From: G963422705 sp963422705
GTDB taxonomy: Bacteria > Poribacteria > WGA-4E > WGA-3G
Assembly (NCBI GenBank): GCA_963422705.1
Contig: OY730443.1
Location: forward strand, 1,984,001 to 2,048,000
Reading direction: 5' to 3'
DNA: 64,000 bases
Part shown: in pieces, positions 26,120 through 35,389 of the stretch
Layout of the letters: each line of letters opens with the position of its first letter
Position numbering within the stretch: the stretch's first letter is position 1
Notes under the pieces: model-generated
Seen by the model: the letters and a program-made list of their open reading frames with translations, nothing else
Databases searched by the model: none
What the model was told of the DNA's origin: nothing
Translations under genes and position numbers: made by a program

Positions 26120-27964
26120 CTACGATTGGAAATTGAGATGCACGAAACCCGGTTGGAAATTGAGATGCACGAAACCCGGATTGTTTTTTAGCACGGTTTG
26201 AATCGCTTTTAAAGCCTTCTTCCGTTTTTTCGCTTTCAGCGCAACTAAGGCAAGGTGGTAGTGGGCACGAATATAATCACTTTGAAGCCGAATTGCGCGC
26301 TCTAACGTGCTTATCGCTCTATTCATCCGTCCGCGCTGAAACTGAATCCATCCCAGTGTGTCGTAATACGCTGCAACCCCCGGATTGAGCAGAATCGCCT
26401 TGTAAGCTAATGCTTCGGCAACCCACAATTTTTGCCGGTACCCATTCGAATATAAATGGGCTAAGTTGTTGTATGCCTGCCCATCCTCCGGGGCCATTGC
26501 GATTGCCTTTTCATAATGGAGCTTGGCATTTGTGAGGCGGCCAAGTTTCATGTACGCCGTGCCGAGCGAATTATAGGTATTGTAATCCGGATTCCTTGAT
26601 GGGGATGGGGATGCTTGCACAGTAAACGAATCGAGTGTCTGATTTGCATGGGCTGATAAAAAGAATTCATACGCATCAACCGCAAGCGCATATTGATTTT
26701 CCATGAGGTAAGCAAACCCTAATTTCTTATAGTAGTGAATCGGAATTCGCCCGAGATGCAGACTTGTTTCATAGGAATTAATGGCTTGTTTATAATAGCC
26801 TTCCTGGATGTAGAAATCCCCCGCCGCAAGCGCCCGCTGTACTTCCGTAGATGCATCACCAATAAAACCGAACTGAGTCAGTGAGTTCGTATCTGATTCA
26901 TTATGCCCTTCATAGAGGATAGAGCCAATTGTTACCATCAGGAGAACACACCATAATGCAAAATAGGAGCGGGTTCGGGATAGCCAACGTTTGGAGAGGT
27001 AAGTACCCGGGCGGAATAATAGTGCGAAAACGCTAGGGCGAGGTTGTTCGAGAACAAGGCTGTATTCTCCTATTGGGTCACATGATGCCGTCAGGGCGTT
27101 CGGGACTAATACTGGTTGTCTCACTAATCGCGACGGCTCTGGCGTAGCATCTAATAATTCAACATCCTCAGTTGGGATGTCAGCATCTAATAATTCAACG
27201 TCCTCATTTCGGGTGTCCACGTCGCTCGGGGCTGCTTCTATAAGGAGGTTCTCATTTAGTTCTTTATTGTTCTCCGCTTCTGAAAAGTCTGTTGCGATGC
27301 CAACATCTATCGGTTCCGACGCGATGGGTTCAACGTTATCTGATACTTCACTGTTTTCAACCCGTTCTCGCAAGGGTTTCTCATCAGTCACTTCTGAAGA
27401 CGTTTGCGATGGACTTGCCTTCCGTATCTCTGTAGACGCTTCTATCTCTAGGGTGTCCTGCGTTTCGTCGTGAATGTAAACCTGCGCGGCTTCTGAAAGT
27501 TCTTTTTGTGAAATTTCTTGTTCTTCTACTGGTGTTGAGGCTTCGGTGAAGGGCGATGTTTCGAGTGCACCTCCAGGAAAACGTGCTTCAATTCGGGCGA
27601 CACACTTATTCGCCGCTATCCGTGTCAGTAGTGCATCTGCATTTTGGAATGAACGTAGCGTTGGGAGTGCGTTCGGGTTACCGAGCTCCCCTACTGCCTC
27701 CATAATCGTCCAAGCTGTTAAATCATTATCTTCCACTTTTAAGGCCTGGAGGAGCGGTTCCAAGGCGGTAGTTGCGTTGAAAGACTGGAGTCCTTTTGTT
27801 GCTTCTCGCCGCACCATTGAATCCGTATACGTGAGTGCCTCAATTAGAAAAGGTACCACGTCAATTTCAACCTGCTTAGCGAGGGTTGCAACAGCCGCCC
27901 GCCGGACACTACTCGCCAACGTTGCATCTCTCAATGCATGGATGTGTTTTTCAAATGATAACAT
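26120..27964 (-). CDS. HEAT-repeat and TPR membrane protein
   Basis: 614 residues. The first 140 are HEAT-like helical repeats (VPFLIEALTYTDSMVRREA, LEPLLQALKVEDNDL). Residues about 150-310 are acidic and low complexity. A single membrane segment follows near residue 330 (YFALWCVLLMVTIGSILY). The C-terminal 260 residues are TPRs, such as AYNSLGTAYMKLGRL-type units and AYYDTLGWIQFQRGRMNRA. The architecture suggests a scaffold with its two halves on opposite sides of the membrane. The last 20 residues contain a duplicated nonapeptide (PGFVHLNFQ). It converges on the subtilase gene with a 25-bp gap. Confidence 0.8.
   Translation of the reverse strand: MLSFEKHIHALRDATLASSVRRAAVATLAKQVEIDVVPFLIEALTYTDSMVRREATKGLQSFNATTALEPLLQALKVEDNDLTAWTIMEAVGELGNPNALPTLRSFQNADALLTRIAANKCVARIEARFPGGALETSPFTEASTPVEEQEISQKELSEAAQVYIHDETQDTLEIEASTEIRKASPSQTSSEVTDEKPLRERVENSEVSDNVEPIASEPIDVGIATDFSEAENNKELNENLLIEAAPSDVDTRNEDVELLDADIPTEDVELLDATPEPSRLVRQPVLVPNALTASCDPIGEYSLVLEQPRPSVFALLFRPGTYLSKRWLSRTRSYFALWCVLLMVTIGSILYEGHNESDTNSLTQFGFIGDASTEVQRALAAGDFYIQEGYYKQAINSYETSLHLGRIPIHYYKKLGFAYLMENQYALAVDAYEFFLSAHANQTLDSFTVQASPSPSRNPDYNTYNSLGTAYMKLGRLTNAKLHYEKAIAMAPEDGQAYNNLAHLYSNGYRQKLWVAEALAYKAILLNPGVAAYYDTLGWIQFQRGRMNRAISTLERAIRLQSDYIRAHYHLALVALKAKKRKKALKAIQTVLKNNPGFVHLNFQPGFVHLNFQS
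26125..26178 (-). repeat. 27-bp tandem duplication at the 3' end of the HEAT-TPR gene
   Basis: Two perfect 27-base copies (26125-26151 and 26152-26178) encode PGFVHLNFQ twice, just before the stop. Confidence 0.9.
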
Positions 27965-28080
27965 AACCGTTTTTGTGTTTTATGAGTGATGTCTACTGGC
28001 AAATTTACTCGTACTGAAAATATAAAAGAACAATTAACAAAACGAATTTCCCCTTAAAAAGATACACATTTTTATTTTTC

Positions 28081-28109
28081 TTGACGTATCTGAAAAATAA
28101 ATGTATCAT
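28081..28109 (+). promoter_or_regulatory. Predicted sigma70 promoter for the solute-binding protein gene
   Basis: TTGACG, 17 bases, TATCAT, about 60 bases before the start codon. Confidence 0.65.
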
Positions 28110-28171
28110 GCAGTAGTGTCTAACAGGAATGATAAGCGGATTTTTCAATAGAGGCTTGCAAAAGGAGGCTT

Positions 28172-29776
28172 ATGAAAAGCAAAGCATTTTGCAAGATGCG
28201 GGGTGCATCGATTGCAATTCTAGCAATTCTAGAGATTTTAGCGTCGTTCGTTCTAGTCAGTGGTGCTGATTCGTCTCAGCGCGGTGGCACGCTGATTTTC
28301 GGGCGCGGTGGCGATTCCATCGGGCTTGACCCGGGGCATGAAATGGACGGTGAATCTTTTAAAGTTTGCGATAATATCTACGATACTCTCGTTCAATACA
28401 GAGACGGTAGTACCGAACTGGCGCCTGGGCTTGCCACAACTTGGGAAAGTTCAGAAGATGGCTTGATATGGACATTTCACCTCCGGCAAGGGATAAAATT
28501 TCATGATGGAAGCCCCTTTAATGCGGAGGCTGTCCTCTTTTCACTGAACCGCCAGCATGAGCCGGCACATCCGTTTCATCGCGTTGGCGGCACCTATGGA
28601 TATTGGATAGACGCGGGCTTGGCGGATGTGGTTGATAAAATTACCGCGCCCGATGATTCGCGCGTTCAAATTTACCTTAAAAAGCCTTATGCCCCCTTTA
28701 TCTATACCATGACAATGCCTCCCTTTGCGATAGTCAGTCCAACAGCGGTGCGAAAGTGGGGGGCCGAATTCACCAATCATCCCGTCGGCACAGGTGCTTT
28801 CAAATTTGTACGCTGGGATAGAAATGATAAAATCGTCCTGGAGGCAAACGATGCGTATTGGAACGGCAGGCCGAATCTGGATAGAATTATCTTTCGGGCG
28901 ATTCCGGATAATGCTGTCCGGTTTATCAACCTTCAGGAAGGCAGTCTTCACGCAATCCAATTCCCGAATCCGGACGATTTGCCGCTGATTCAAGGCGACA
29001 CCAATCTGCAACTCATCGTGGAACCCGGGATGAGTATCGGCTATCTCGCAATGAATATGGATAAGCCGCCTTTTGATAACCGTAAGGTACGCCTCGCGAT
29101 GAACCATGCGGTTAACAAGAACGCAATCGTGGAGCATCTCTATCAAGGCACTGGAATTGCCGCTAAAAATCCGATTCCCCCGACGCTCTGGAGTTATGAT
29201 GACACGATTGAAGATTATGACTACAATCCGGAAAAGGCGAAAAACCTCCTAGCTGAGGCGGGGTATCCCAACGGTTTTGAAACCACGCTCTGGGCACTCC
29301 CGGTACCGCGCCCGTATATACCCGATGGCCGCATGCTTTCTGAGGTGCTCCAATCTAACTTCCGGGATATCGGGGTTGAGACAAAGATTGTTACCTTCGA
29401 TTGGGGGACGTATCTGGAAAAAACCAAGAACGGTGAGCACGATATGGCACTCTTGGGCTGGTCCGCCGACTTCGGTGACCCGGATAATTTTCTCTATTAT
29501 CTTCTTAGCAAAACCGCGGCAAAAAAACCTGCCGGGAACATCGCATTTTACCGAAGCGATGAAATGCAGGATGTCCTTGAACGCGCTAGAATCAGCAACG
29601 ATAGCGATGAACGGATAGCACTGTATAAACAGGCGCAAGCAATATTTCATCGTGATGTCCCGTGGGTGCCGATAGCGCATGCGCAACAAATTCTTGTCGC
29701 TAACAAAAAGGTGCAAAACCTAAAACTTCATCCCTTAACCTGGAAGTACCTCCGGCACGTTTCCCTTGCCGAATAG
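28172..29776 (+). CDS. ABC transporter solute-binding protein, family 5 (peptide/nickel type)
   Basis: 534-residue exported binding protein. A signal segment (IAILAILEILASFVLVSG) is followed by GGTLIFGRGGDSIGLDPGH and the family signature region WESSEDGLIWTFHLRQGIKF. Further hallmarks are HPVGTGAFKFVRWDR, VRLAMNHAVNKNAIVEHLYQ and FDWGTYLEKT. Such proteins deliver oligopeptides or related solutes to DppBCDF/OppBCDF importers. No permease or ATPase gene is adjacent, so its partner must lie elsewhere. AGGAGG sits 6 bases before the ATG. Confidence 0.9.
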   Translation: MKSKAFCKMRGASIAILAILEILASFVLVSGADSSQRGGTLIFGRGGDSIGLDPGHEMDGESFKVCDNIYDTLVQYRDGSTELAPGLATTWESSEDGLIWTFHLRQGIKFHDGSPFNAEAVLFSLNRQHEPAHPFHRVGGTYGYWIDAGLADVVDKITAPDDSRVQIYLKKPYAPFIYTMTMPPFAIVSPTAVRKWGAEFTNHPVGTGAFKFVRWDRNDKIVLEANDAYWNGRPNLDRIIFRAIPDNAVRFINLQEGSLHAIQFPNPDDLPLIQGDTNLQLIVEPGMSIGYLAMNMDKPPFDNRKVRLAMNHAVNKNAIVEHLYQGTGIAAKNPIPPTLWSYDDTIEDYDYNPEKAKNLLAEAGYPNGFETTLWALPVPRPYIPDGRMLSEVLQSNFRDIGVETKIVTFDWGTYLEKTKNGEHDMALLGWSADFGDPDNFLYYLLSKTAAKKPAGNIAFYRSDEMQDVLERARISNDSDERIALYKQAQAIFHRDVPWVPIAHAQQILVANKKVQNLKLHPLTWKYLRHVSLAE

Positions 29777-29910
29777 CAGGGATAGCGGCACGTCGGATGT
29801 GTTTGCAAACAATGTTACGAATTTATAAATTTATCAAATTCTTCGGTGTCAAAACCCCCTTGCTTTAGCTGAGGGATGTAGACACCGTCTATAGTTGGGT
29901 CGAAAATAAC

Positions 29911-29940
29911 TTAGACTTTCGCCTCATAATATGGTATACT
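29911..29940 (+). promoter_or_regulatory. Promoter-like sequence of element 2
   Basis: TTAGAC, 18 bases, TATACT. The -10 flank (ATAATATGG) matches that of element 3. Confidence 0.45.
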
Positions 29941-29945
29941 AATCG

Positions 29946-30008
29946 TATCAAGTTGGCAGACATGTCAAGCGTAGTCGCAAGGCTACGTGTCTGCCTACCC
30001 ACTTGATA
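29946..30008. repeat. Three-tier imperfect palindrome upstream of tnpB
   Basis: Outer arms TATCAAGT/ACTTGATA, middle arms GGCAGACA/TGTCTGCC and inner arms CGTAG/CTACG are nested in one 63-base segment directly after the -10 box. It could fold as a long hairpin in RNA or single-stranded DNA. Confidence 0.75.
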
Positions 30009-30037
30009 AGGGTTAAAAACTTGATACTTGATATCCC

Positions 30038-31360
30038 ATGAGAAACACGAAACATAAACTTTTTTTCGATAACTCTCTGAAGCGTCTGCATGACGAGTGT
30101 AATATCTGCGGGGTTGTGCGAAACCACTTCATTGCATTGTGTATGCGATATTACCGCAGATATGGTAAGGGACTTTCGTATTCCAAGATGTCTGCACATT
30201 TGACGACACTCAAGAAACTTGAGAAATACAAGCATTGGCATATCCCTTACTCGTGGGCGCTACAAAATGTTGTGAAGCGTTTAGCACAATCTTTCAGAGA
30301 AATGAAAACACTCGGCAGAGGACATCCGCAATTCAAGGCATGTAAGAAACACAAGGGCATGACGCCTCGTGGTGAACAGATTAAGTTAGAATGCCTACTA
30401 CCGAAACAGAAAAACGAAAGAAATCACCCAACGTATCGTATTCGTCTCAACGGACATTGGTATCGTTTTGCCTTACACAGAACCATAGAAGGCAAAATCA
30501 AACAGGTTCAAGTAACAAGAGACGCTCTCGGTTAGAACCGTATACCGTTCTATCGGAGATATGTATCTTACACTCACTGAAGACTATAGCGAAGTCAACC
30601 CCGAACCCAAGACAGGTAAAGCTGAAGGGTTCGATATGGGTATCAAAGACTTCCTGACTGGTAGTGATGGTGAACGCTACGGTTCTCCGATGTTCTACAC
30701 ACAGAACGCTGATAAGTTAGCGACAGCACAAAAAGCGCATTCTCGTAAAGTCAAAGGTTCTCATAACAGAGCGCGTGAACGTAAGAAGGTCGCGCGTATT
30801 CATAAAAAGACTGAAAATCAGAGAACCGACTACCAGTGGAAATTTGCCATAGCACTGTGTCAAAAGTTTGATATTCTGTTCTTTTCTACCTTAATCTTGA
30901 CGGAATGAAACGGCTTTGGGGTAAACAGGTTTCCGATGGTGGCTTTGGTGAGTTCATGCAGAAACTTAAACACCAGAGCAAAAAGCGGATACGCGCTGTG
31001 TTGAAGATTAGTCGGTGGTCTCCGACAAGTAAAAGCTGTTCTGTTTGTCATCATAAAAACGATAATCTCACGTTAGCAGAGCGTGAATGGACGTGTCCAA
31101 CGTGTCAGACGCACTTGGATAGAGACCAAAACGCTGCGATGAACATTCTCAAGGAAGGGGTAGCTTCCTTTGGTTTAGGAGCCGTAAGACCGATTGTTTT
31201 GCTTGGCAAAATCGTTGGCTACTCCGTTGAAGCAACCAGTCCGCGAGACAAAGGAGAGCCCTACGCTTCTGAATTCCACAAGCGCTTTCGCATCACTTTG
31301 CGGAAGCCCCCATGCTTTAGCTGGGGTTCTATCACAGATGACGAGTTGAATCGGGCCTGA
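30038..31360 (+). pseudogene. tnpB: tnpB pseudogene with two frameshifts
   Basis: Three consecutive frames form one TnpB. 30038-30535 gives the N-terminal helical region. 30561-30908 gives RuvC-I (EGFDMGIKDFLTG). 30905-31360 gives MKRLWGKQVSD, a zinc ribbon (CSVCHHKNDN ... CPTCQT) and RuvC-III (LDRDQNAAMNIL). Breaks lie near 30530 and 30890. At the second break the RuvC-II region reads FFSTLILTE instead of FETLNLDGMKRLW as in element 3. The catalytic glutamate codon has also changed to serine. The last frame reads into the right-end hairpin. Confidence 0.85.
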
Positions 31361-31368
31361 ATGCCACG

Positions 31369-32421
31369 ATGCGCATGATTCACAAAAAAGATATGGACAA
31401 AAAATTTCGTATTGGCGTCACGCGTGACTTCCTAAAACCTGACGGTACCTCTGATTTTGAAACCATGGGTGCGACATACTTTGACAAAGCCGGATTGGGC
31501 TGGGAGTATCTTGCGGAATTGACACCTACCTTGACGTATGAGCAGGTGCGGGATTACGATGCGCTCTTAGTACTGGGGGGCGGCATCACGGCTGATACCT
31601 TCACCGGTGCGAATCGGTTAGCAATCATCGCTAGATTTGGTGTCGGTTATGATAAAGTTGACGTACAAGGATGCACGGAAAACGGTGTACTTCTGACGAT
31701 TGCCCCGGATGGCGTTCGGCGCCCTGTTGCCACCTCTATTATCACTTTTGTACTCGCGCTGAGTCACCAATTGTTAATAAAAGACCGGTTGACGCGCTCA
31801 AACGGCTGGGGTAAAACGATGGATTACCTGGGCATGGGGCTTTTCGGGCGCGTCCTGGGACTGGTAGGGATGGGAAATATTGGGGCAGAAGTTTTCAAAT
31901 TGGTGCAACCGTTTGGGATGCGCCATATCGCGTTCGATCCTTATGTCAGCCCCTCGCAAGCAAAAGCGCTTGATGTCGAATTGGTAGCGCTGGATACTTT
32001 AATGCAAACCGCTGATTTCGTCTGCATCTGTTGCCCTTTAAATGAAGAGACGCGCGGACTGATTGATGAACGGCGCATAGGACTTATGAAACCGACTGCT
32101 TATCTGATTAACACCGCCCGCGGGCCCATTGTGGAACAACATGCGCTTACGGAAGCACTGCAGGCTCGGCGCATCCAAGGCGCGGGGCTTGATGTTTTTG
32201 AGGAGGAACCGGTTGATACAGCAGAACCGATATTGGGATTAGACAACGTTATCCTGACACCTCACAGTCTCTGCTGGACTGATGAATGTTTTCAACGGAT
32301 TAGCCAGAGCGCTTGTCAAAATATTGCCCGTGTGGCACAAGGGCAGCTCCCTTCTTGGATTGTTAACGCGGACGTCGTAGGTAGCCCGAAACTACAGCGG
32401 AAATTGGAGGAGTGGCGATAG
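31369..32421 (+). CDS. D-isomer-specific 2-hydroxyacid dehydrogenase (phosphoglycerate dehydrogenase-like)
   Basis: NAD-dependent oxidoreductase of 350 residues. It has the dinucleotide motif GLVGMGNIGAEVF, the catalytic arginine in NTARGPIVEQ, glutamate in FEEEPVD and histidine in LTPHSLCW. SerA, hydroxypyruvate reductase and related enzymes share these motifs, so the substrate is not determined. The start may be ATG 31369 or ATG 31393; neither has a clear ribosome site. The right end of IS element 2 lies only about 35 bases upstream, so the element may have displaced or replaced the native promoter. It overlaps the next gene by 10 bases. Confidence 0.85.
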   Translation: MRMIHKKDMDKKFRIGVTRDFLKPDGTSDFETMGATYFDKAGLGWEYLAELTPTLTYEQVRDYDALLVLGGGITADTFTGANRLAIIARFGVGYDKVDVQGCTENGVLLTIAPDGVRRPVATSIITFVLALSHQLLIKDRLTRSNGWGKTMDYLGMGLFGRVLGLVGMGNIGAEVFKLVQPFGMRHIAFDPYVSPSQAKALDVELVALDTLMQTADFVCICCPLNEETRGLIDERRIGLMKPTAYLINTARGPIVEQHALTEALQARRIQGAGLDVFEEEPVDTAEPILGLDNVILTPHSLCWTDECFQRISQSACQNIARVAQGQLPSWIVNADVVGSPKLQRKLEEWR

Positions 32422-33638
32422 GCAGCGGGCTCACGTCAGGATTGGGAGTTGGTAAATTCATCGATTACCCGGTAGAAAGCAAAAAGGAGGCAAAGGAACT
32501 GGCACATGCATATACCCCCGGACTCAAAGTCACAGCGGGAATGACGATTCGAAAAGTAAGGCGTCTTCCTCTCCAAGGTGAAATTCTCGTGCAAGTCGGA
32601 GATGTCGTAAAAGGGGAGGATGTTGTCGCAAAAACGGATTTGCCCGGTAAGGTACAATCTCTCAATATTGCGAATCTTCTCCGGGTTCCGGCGTCCGAAG
32701 TCGCGGCGTACCTGGTGAAATCCGTCGGTGAAACCGTTGGGACAGATGAGATTATCGCCACAACGAAAGGACTCTTCGGACTTTTCAAATCACAGGCACG
32801 TTCACCGGTTGATGGTTCTATTGAAGCCGTCTCGGATATTACGGGACAGGTGCTCCTCCGCGAATCTCCTATTCCTGTAGATGTGGTGGCACATATAGAC
32901 GGCACAATTATTGACACCGTGGCGCAAGAGGGGGCTACTGTGGAAACCTACGGAACCTATATCCAGGGTATCTTTGGTATCGGTGGTGAAACGATTGGCA
33001 CCCTCGCCAATGGGCTCCGTTCACCTGAGGATACCTTAACGGAATCACAGATACGGGCAGCGCATCGGAATACTGTCTTAGTTGGTGGCGGACTTGTCAC
33101 CACAGCGGCAATTCGGGCCGCAATTCAGCACGGCGTAAAAGGCATTATTGCGGGCGGTATTGACGATGCATCTCTTCGTGAACTGCTCGGTTATGAACTC
33201 GGTGTCGCTATTACAGGTTCCGAGGAAATTGGGATTACGTTGGTTATTACCGAAGGGTTTGGGAACATCGCGATGGCAGAGCAGACATTTGGGCTGCTTC
33301 AGGCACGAGTCGGCATGAAAACGTCGATTAATGGGGCTACACAGATTCGGGCGGGCGTTGTGAGACCGGAGATTCTCATTCCGTTTCCAGCAAACGCTAG
33401 CAACGGAACTCCGGCGCCAGCCGCTGTGGAATCCGACGAAGGTATTTTAAGAATTGGTAGCCCTGTAAGGATTATCCGGGAACCGTATTTTGGAAAATTA
33501 GGCACTGTCGCGCAACTCCCGGTAGCACTTCAAAAATTAGAGACAGAAGCGGCCGTTCGGGTGTTGCAAGTTAAACTCACAGATGGACAGACAATTACGC
33601 TGCCTCGCGCGAATGTCGAAACGATTGAAACGGGTTAA
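32412..33638 (+). CDS. Conserved hypothetical protein with barrel-like repeats and a C-terminal KOW-like motif
   Basis: 408 residues, soluble, unusually rich in glycine, valine and threonine. The region about 45-170 has two barrel-sandwich-like stretches (GEILVQVGDVVKGEDVV, ARSPVDGSIEAVSD) resembling lipoyl/RnfC-type hairpins but lacking an obvious attachment lysine. The middle has GGLVTTAAIRAAIQHGVKGIIAGGID. The end has a KOW-type segment, GSPVRIIREPYFGKLGTV. It begins inside the stop of the dehydrogenase gene, so the two are probably translated together. The GTG start has GGAGG too close, so the real start may be slightly downstream. Function unknown. Confidence 0.75.
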   Translation: MAIGSGLTSGLGVGKFIDYPVESKKEAKELAHAYTPGLKVTAGMTIRKVRRLPLQGEILVQVGDVVKGEDVVAKTDLPGKVQSLNIANLLRVPASEVAAYLVKSVGETVGTDEIIATTKGLFGLFKSQARSPVDGSIEAVSDITGQVLLRESPIPVDVVAHIDGTIIDTVAQEGATVETYGTYIQGIFGIGGETIGTLANGLRSPEDTLTESQIRAAHRNTVLVGGGLVTTAAIRAAIQHGVKGIIAGGIDDASLRELLGYELGVAITGSEEIGITLVITEGFGNIAMAEQTFGLLQARVGMKTSINGATQIRAGVVRPEILIPFPANASNGTPAPAAVESDEGILRIGSPVRIIREPYFGKLGTVAQLPVALQKLETEAAVRVLQVKLTDGQTITLPRANVETIETG

Positions 33639-33774
33639 TCTCTCTGATAAGCGGGATTCGTCGTGAAATTGCCTGCACATCGCCCTTTCCCCATATTTTT
33701 TAACGCTCCCCCGTCAAATCGCCATGCTTTAGCTTTCGGGATGTAGACGGCGAAGACTCTGATAGAAAATATAG

Positions 33775-33803
33775 TTGACAATCTAATCATAATATGGTAT
33801 AAT
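33775..33803 (+). promoter_or_regulatory. Consensus sigma70 promoter of element 3
   Basis: TTGACA, 17 bases, TATAAT, 33 bases before tnpA. Confidence 0.8.
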
Positions 33804-33836
33804 ATACGATACACGATAATAGAAAGGTAAGATATT

Positions 33837-34280
33837 ATGCCTCTCAAAATCGCGAATAAGAGACGTCATTACAAAACAAGCAACAAGACAATCTATCGTT
33901 GTCAATATCACGTGATTTGGTGTACCAAGTATCGTCGTAAGGTTTTGGATACACAGATACAAGGGCGCCTGAAACACCTCATACGAGAAAAACAGGACGC
34001 GGATGAATATCAAATCTGCGAGGGTGAAACTCACCCTGAACCTGTCCATTTGCTAATAGAAATACCGCCAATACATGCTATTGATAAAATCGTTGGCAAA
34101 ATCAAAAGGTATACCGCGGCAAGCATGTTGCTTGCTACCTTTAAAGTTTTGCGAGAAGAATATCCGTGCCTGAAAAGTCGTTTGCCGTCTTTATGGACAC
34201 GTTCAAAGTTTGTCAGTTCCTGTGGTGGCGTAACGCTCCAAGTCATGAAGGACTATATTGAAGGGCAAAGTGGACAATGA
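33837..34280 (+). CDS. tnpA: IS200-type Y1 transposase TnpA with altered HUH motif
   Basis: 147 residues, complete frame. The N-terminal CQYHVIWCTKYRRKVL and the C-terminal QVMKDYIEGQ with the nucleophilic tyrosine are normal. The metal-binding motif, HVH in most family members, reads PEPVHLLIEI: the first histidine codon is CCT (proline). The segment after KRYTA carries a few extra residues compared with typical copies. The protein may still fold, but DNA cleavage would be expected to be impaired. Expression is likely from the consensus promoter just upstream. Confidence 0.87.
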   Translation: MPLKIANKRRHYKTSNKTIYRCQYHVIWCTKYRRKVLDTQIQGRLKHLIREKQDADEYQICEGETHPEPVHLLIEIPPIHAIDKIVGKIKRYTAASMLLATFKVLREEYPCLKSRLPSLWTRSKFVSSCGGVTLQVMKDYIEGQSGQ

Positions 34281-35389
34281 GAAAAACCAGCAAGTTCAAA
34301 CTTCAAAATCAATCGAACATCGTCAAAATCGGCAATCTGCTTGACGATATGTGGCAGATACATCTGCATATCATGCTTTTACAGCGTAGGTTTTATCGCC
34401 TGTTCGGTAAAAACCTGCCCGCATCTCGCATCAACAAACATATTGTGAAACTCAAGAAGCGCACAAAACTACATTGGGCAGACTTGCCGAGTCAAGTTGT
34501 GCAAGACGTTGTTCTGCGATATGGCAAATCACAAGACGCATTTTTCAAAAACATAGAAAACCGCAAAGCAGGTAAGACAAGCCGTAAAGTCGGTAAACCG
34601 AAAATCAAACCGAGACACAAATACAACTCTATGACTTTCACACAAGCAGGCTACATACTTGAAAAAAACCGTATCAAAATCAACTGTATAGATACGTGGT
34701 TCTCTTTCCACAAACACCGTGACATCAACGGGACAATCAAGACGATAACACTCAAACGGGACAGGTGCGGTGACTATTGGATATGCTTTTCGTGCGATAA
34801 TGTTGACGATTCCAAACCGAAACTCAAGACGGGTAAGAGCGCAGGGTTTGATTACGGAAACAAAACATTCCTTACAAGCGACGAAGGCAACAAGATAGAA
34901 TCTCCGCAGTTTTTTAAACACTCCCTGAAAACATTGCGATGCCTGAGCAAAGCCCTGAGTCGTAAAGTCAAAGGTTCCAACAACTATTATCGTGCGTGTC
35001 GTGCTTTGGCGAGACACCACAGAAAAGTCGCCCGCCAAAGAGAAGAGTGGCAGTGGAAACTTGCCACCGAATTTTGCACGGCGTTTGATATACTCTGTTT
35101 TGAAACACTGAATCTTGACGGTATGAAACGCCTCTGGGGACGCAAAGTCTCTGAACACGCTTTCTATCAGTTCATACAGATATTGGAACAGAAGTGTGCA
35201 AAGCACGGTAAAAAACTTTTTTTTATCAATCAGTGGACAGCAACAACAAAACCATGCAGTGACTGTGGATACCATAACAAAGAACTCACTCTTTCAGATA
35301 GACAGTGGACATGTCCCGAATGTGGTTGCCACCACGATAGAGACGTCAACGCTGCTATCAATATCAAACGGGCAGGCTTGGCTGCCTAA
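34277..35389 (+). CDS. tnpB: TnpB, RNA-guided nuclease family, catalytic residues intact
   Basis: 370 residues. RuvC-I aspartate is in GFDYGNKTFLTS, RuvC-II glutamate in LCFETLNLDGMKRLWG, the zinc ribbon is CSDCGYHNKE ... CPECG, and RuvC-III aspartate is in HDRDVNAAINI. TnpB proteins use an RNA from the element's right end to cut the empty donor site. The start overlaps the tnpA stop by four bases. The presumed guide would be taken from the host sequence just beyond about 35480. Confidence 0.92.
   Translation: MRKTSKFKLQNQSNIVKIGNLLDDMWQIHLHIMLLQRRFYRLFGKNLPASRINKHIVKLKKRTKLHWADLPSQVVQDVVLRYGKSQDAFFKNIENRKAGKTSRKVGKPKIKPRHKYNSMTFTQAGYILEKNRIKINCIDTWFSFHKHRDINGTIKTITLKRDRCGDYWICFSCDNVDDSKPKLKTGKSAGFDYGNKTFLTSDEGNKIESPQFFKHSLKTLRCLSKALSRKVKGSNNYYRACRALARHHRKVARQREEWQWKLATEFCTAFDILCFETLNLDGMKRLWGRKVSEHAFYQFIQILEQKCAKHGKKLFFINQWTATTKPCSDCGYHNKELTLSDRQWTCPECGCHHDRDVNAAINIKRAGLAA

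Larger units (their letters stand above)
29844..31333 (+). mobile_element. IS200/IS605-family element 2 (tnpB only, decayed)
   Basis: Left-end hairpin CGGTGTC/GACACCG (29844-29887) is almost identical to that of element 1. The right end carries CCCCC-ATGCTTTAGCT-GGGG (31307-31326) and then TATCACA. There is no tnpA between them. The tnpB belongs to a different subgroup from that of element 1 and resembles that of element 3, so the ends and the cargo do not match. Confidence 0.75.

Noticed and set aside
20120..33735. Recurring TTGCTTTAGCT/ATGCTTTAGCT units as a possible CRISPR-like repeat
   Set aside because: They are kilobases apart and each sits in a hairpin at the end of an IS200/IS605 element.
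34529..35275. 248-codon open frame on the minus strand
   Set aside because: Antisense shadow of the element 3 tnpB, with a composition typical of reverse reading.
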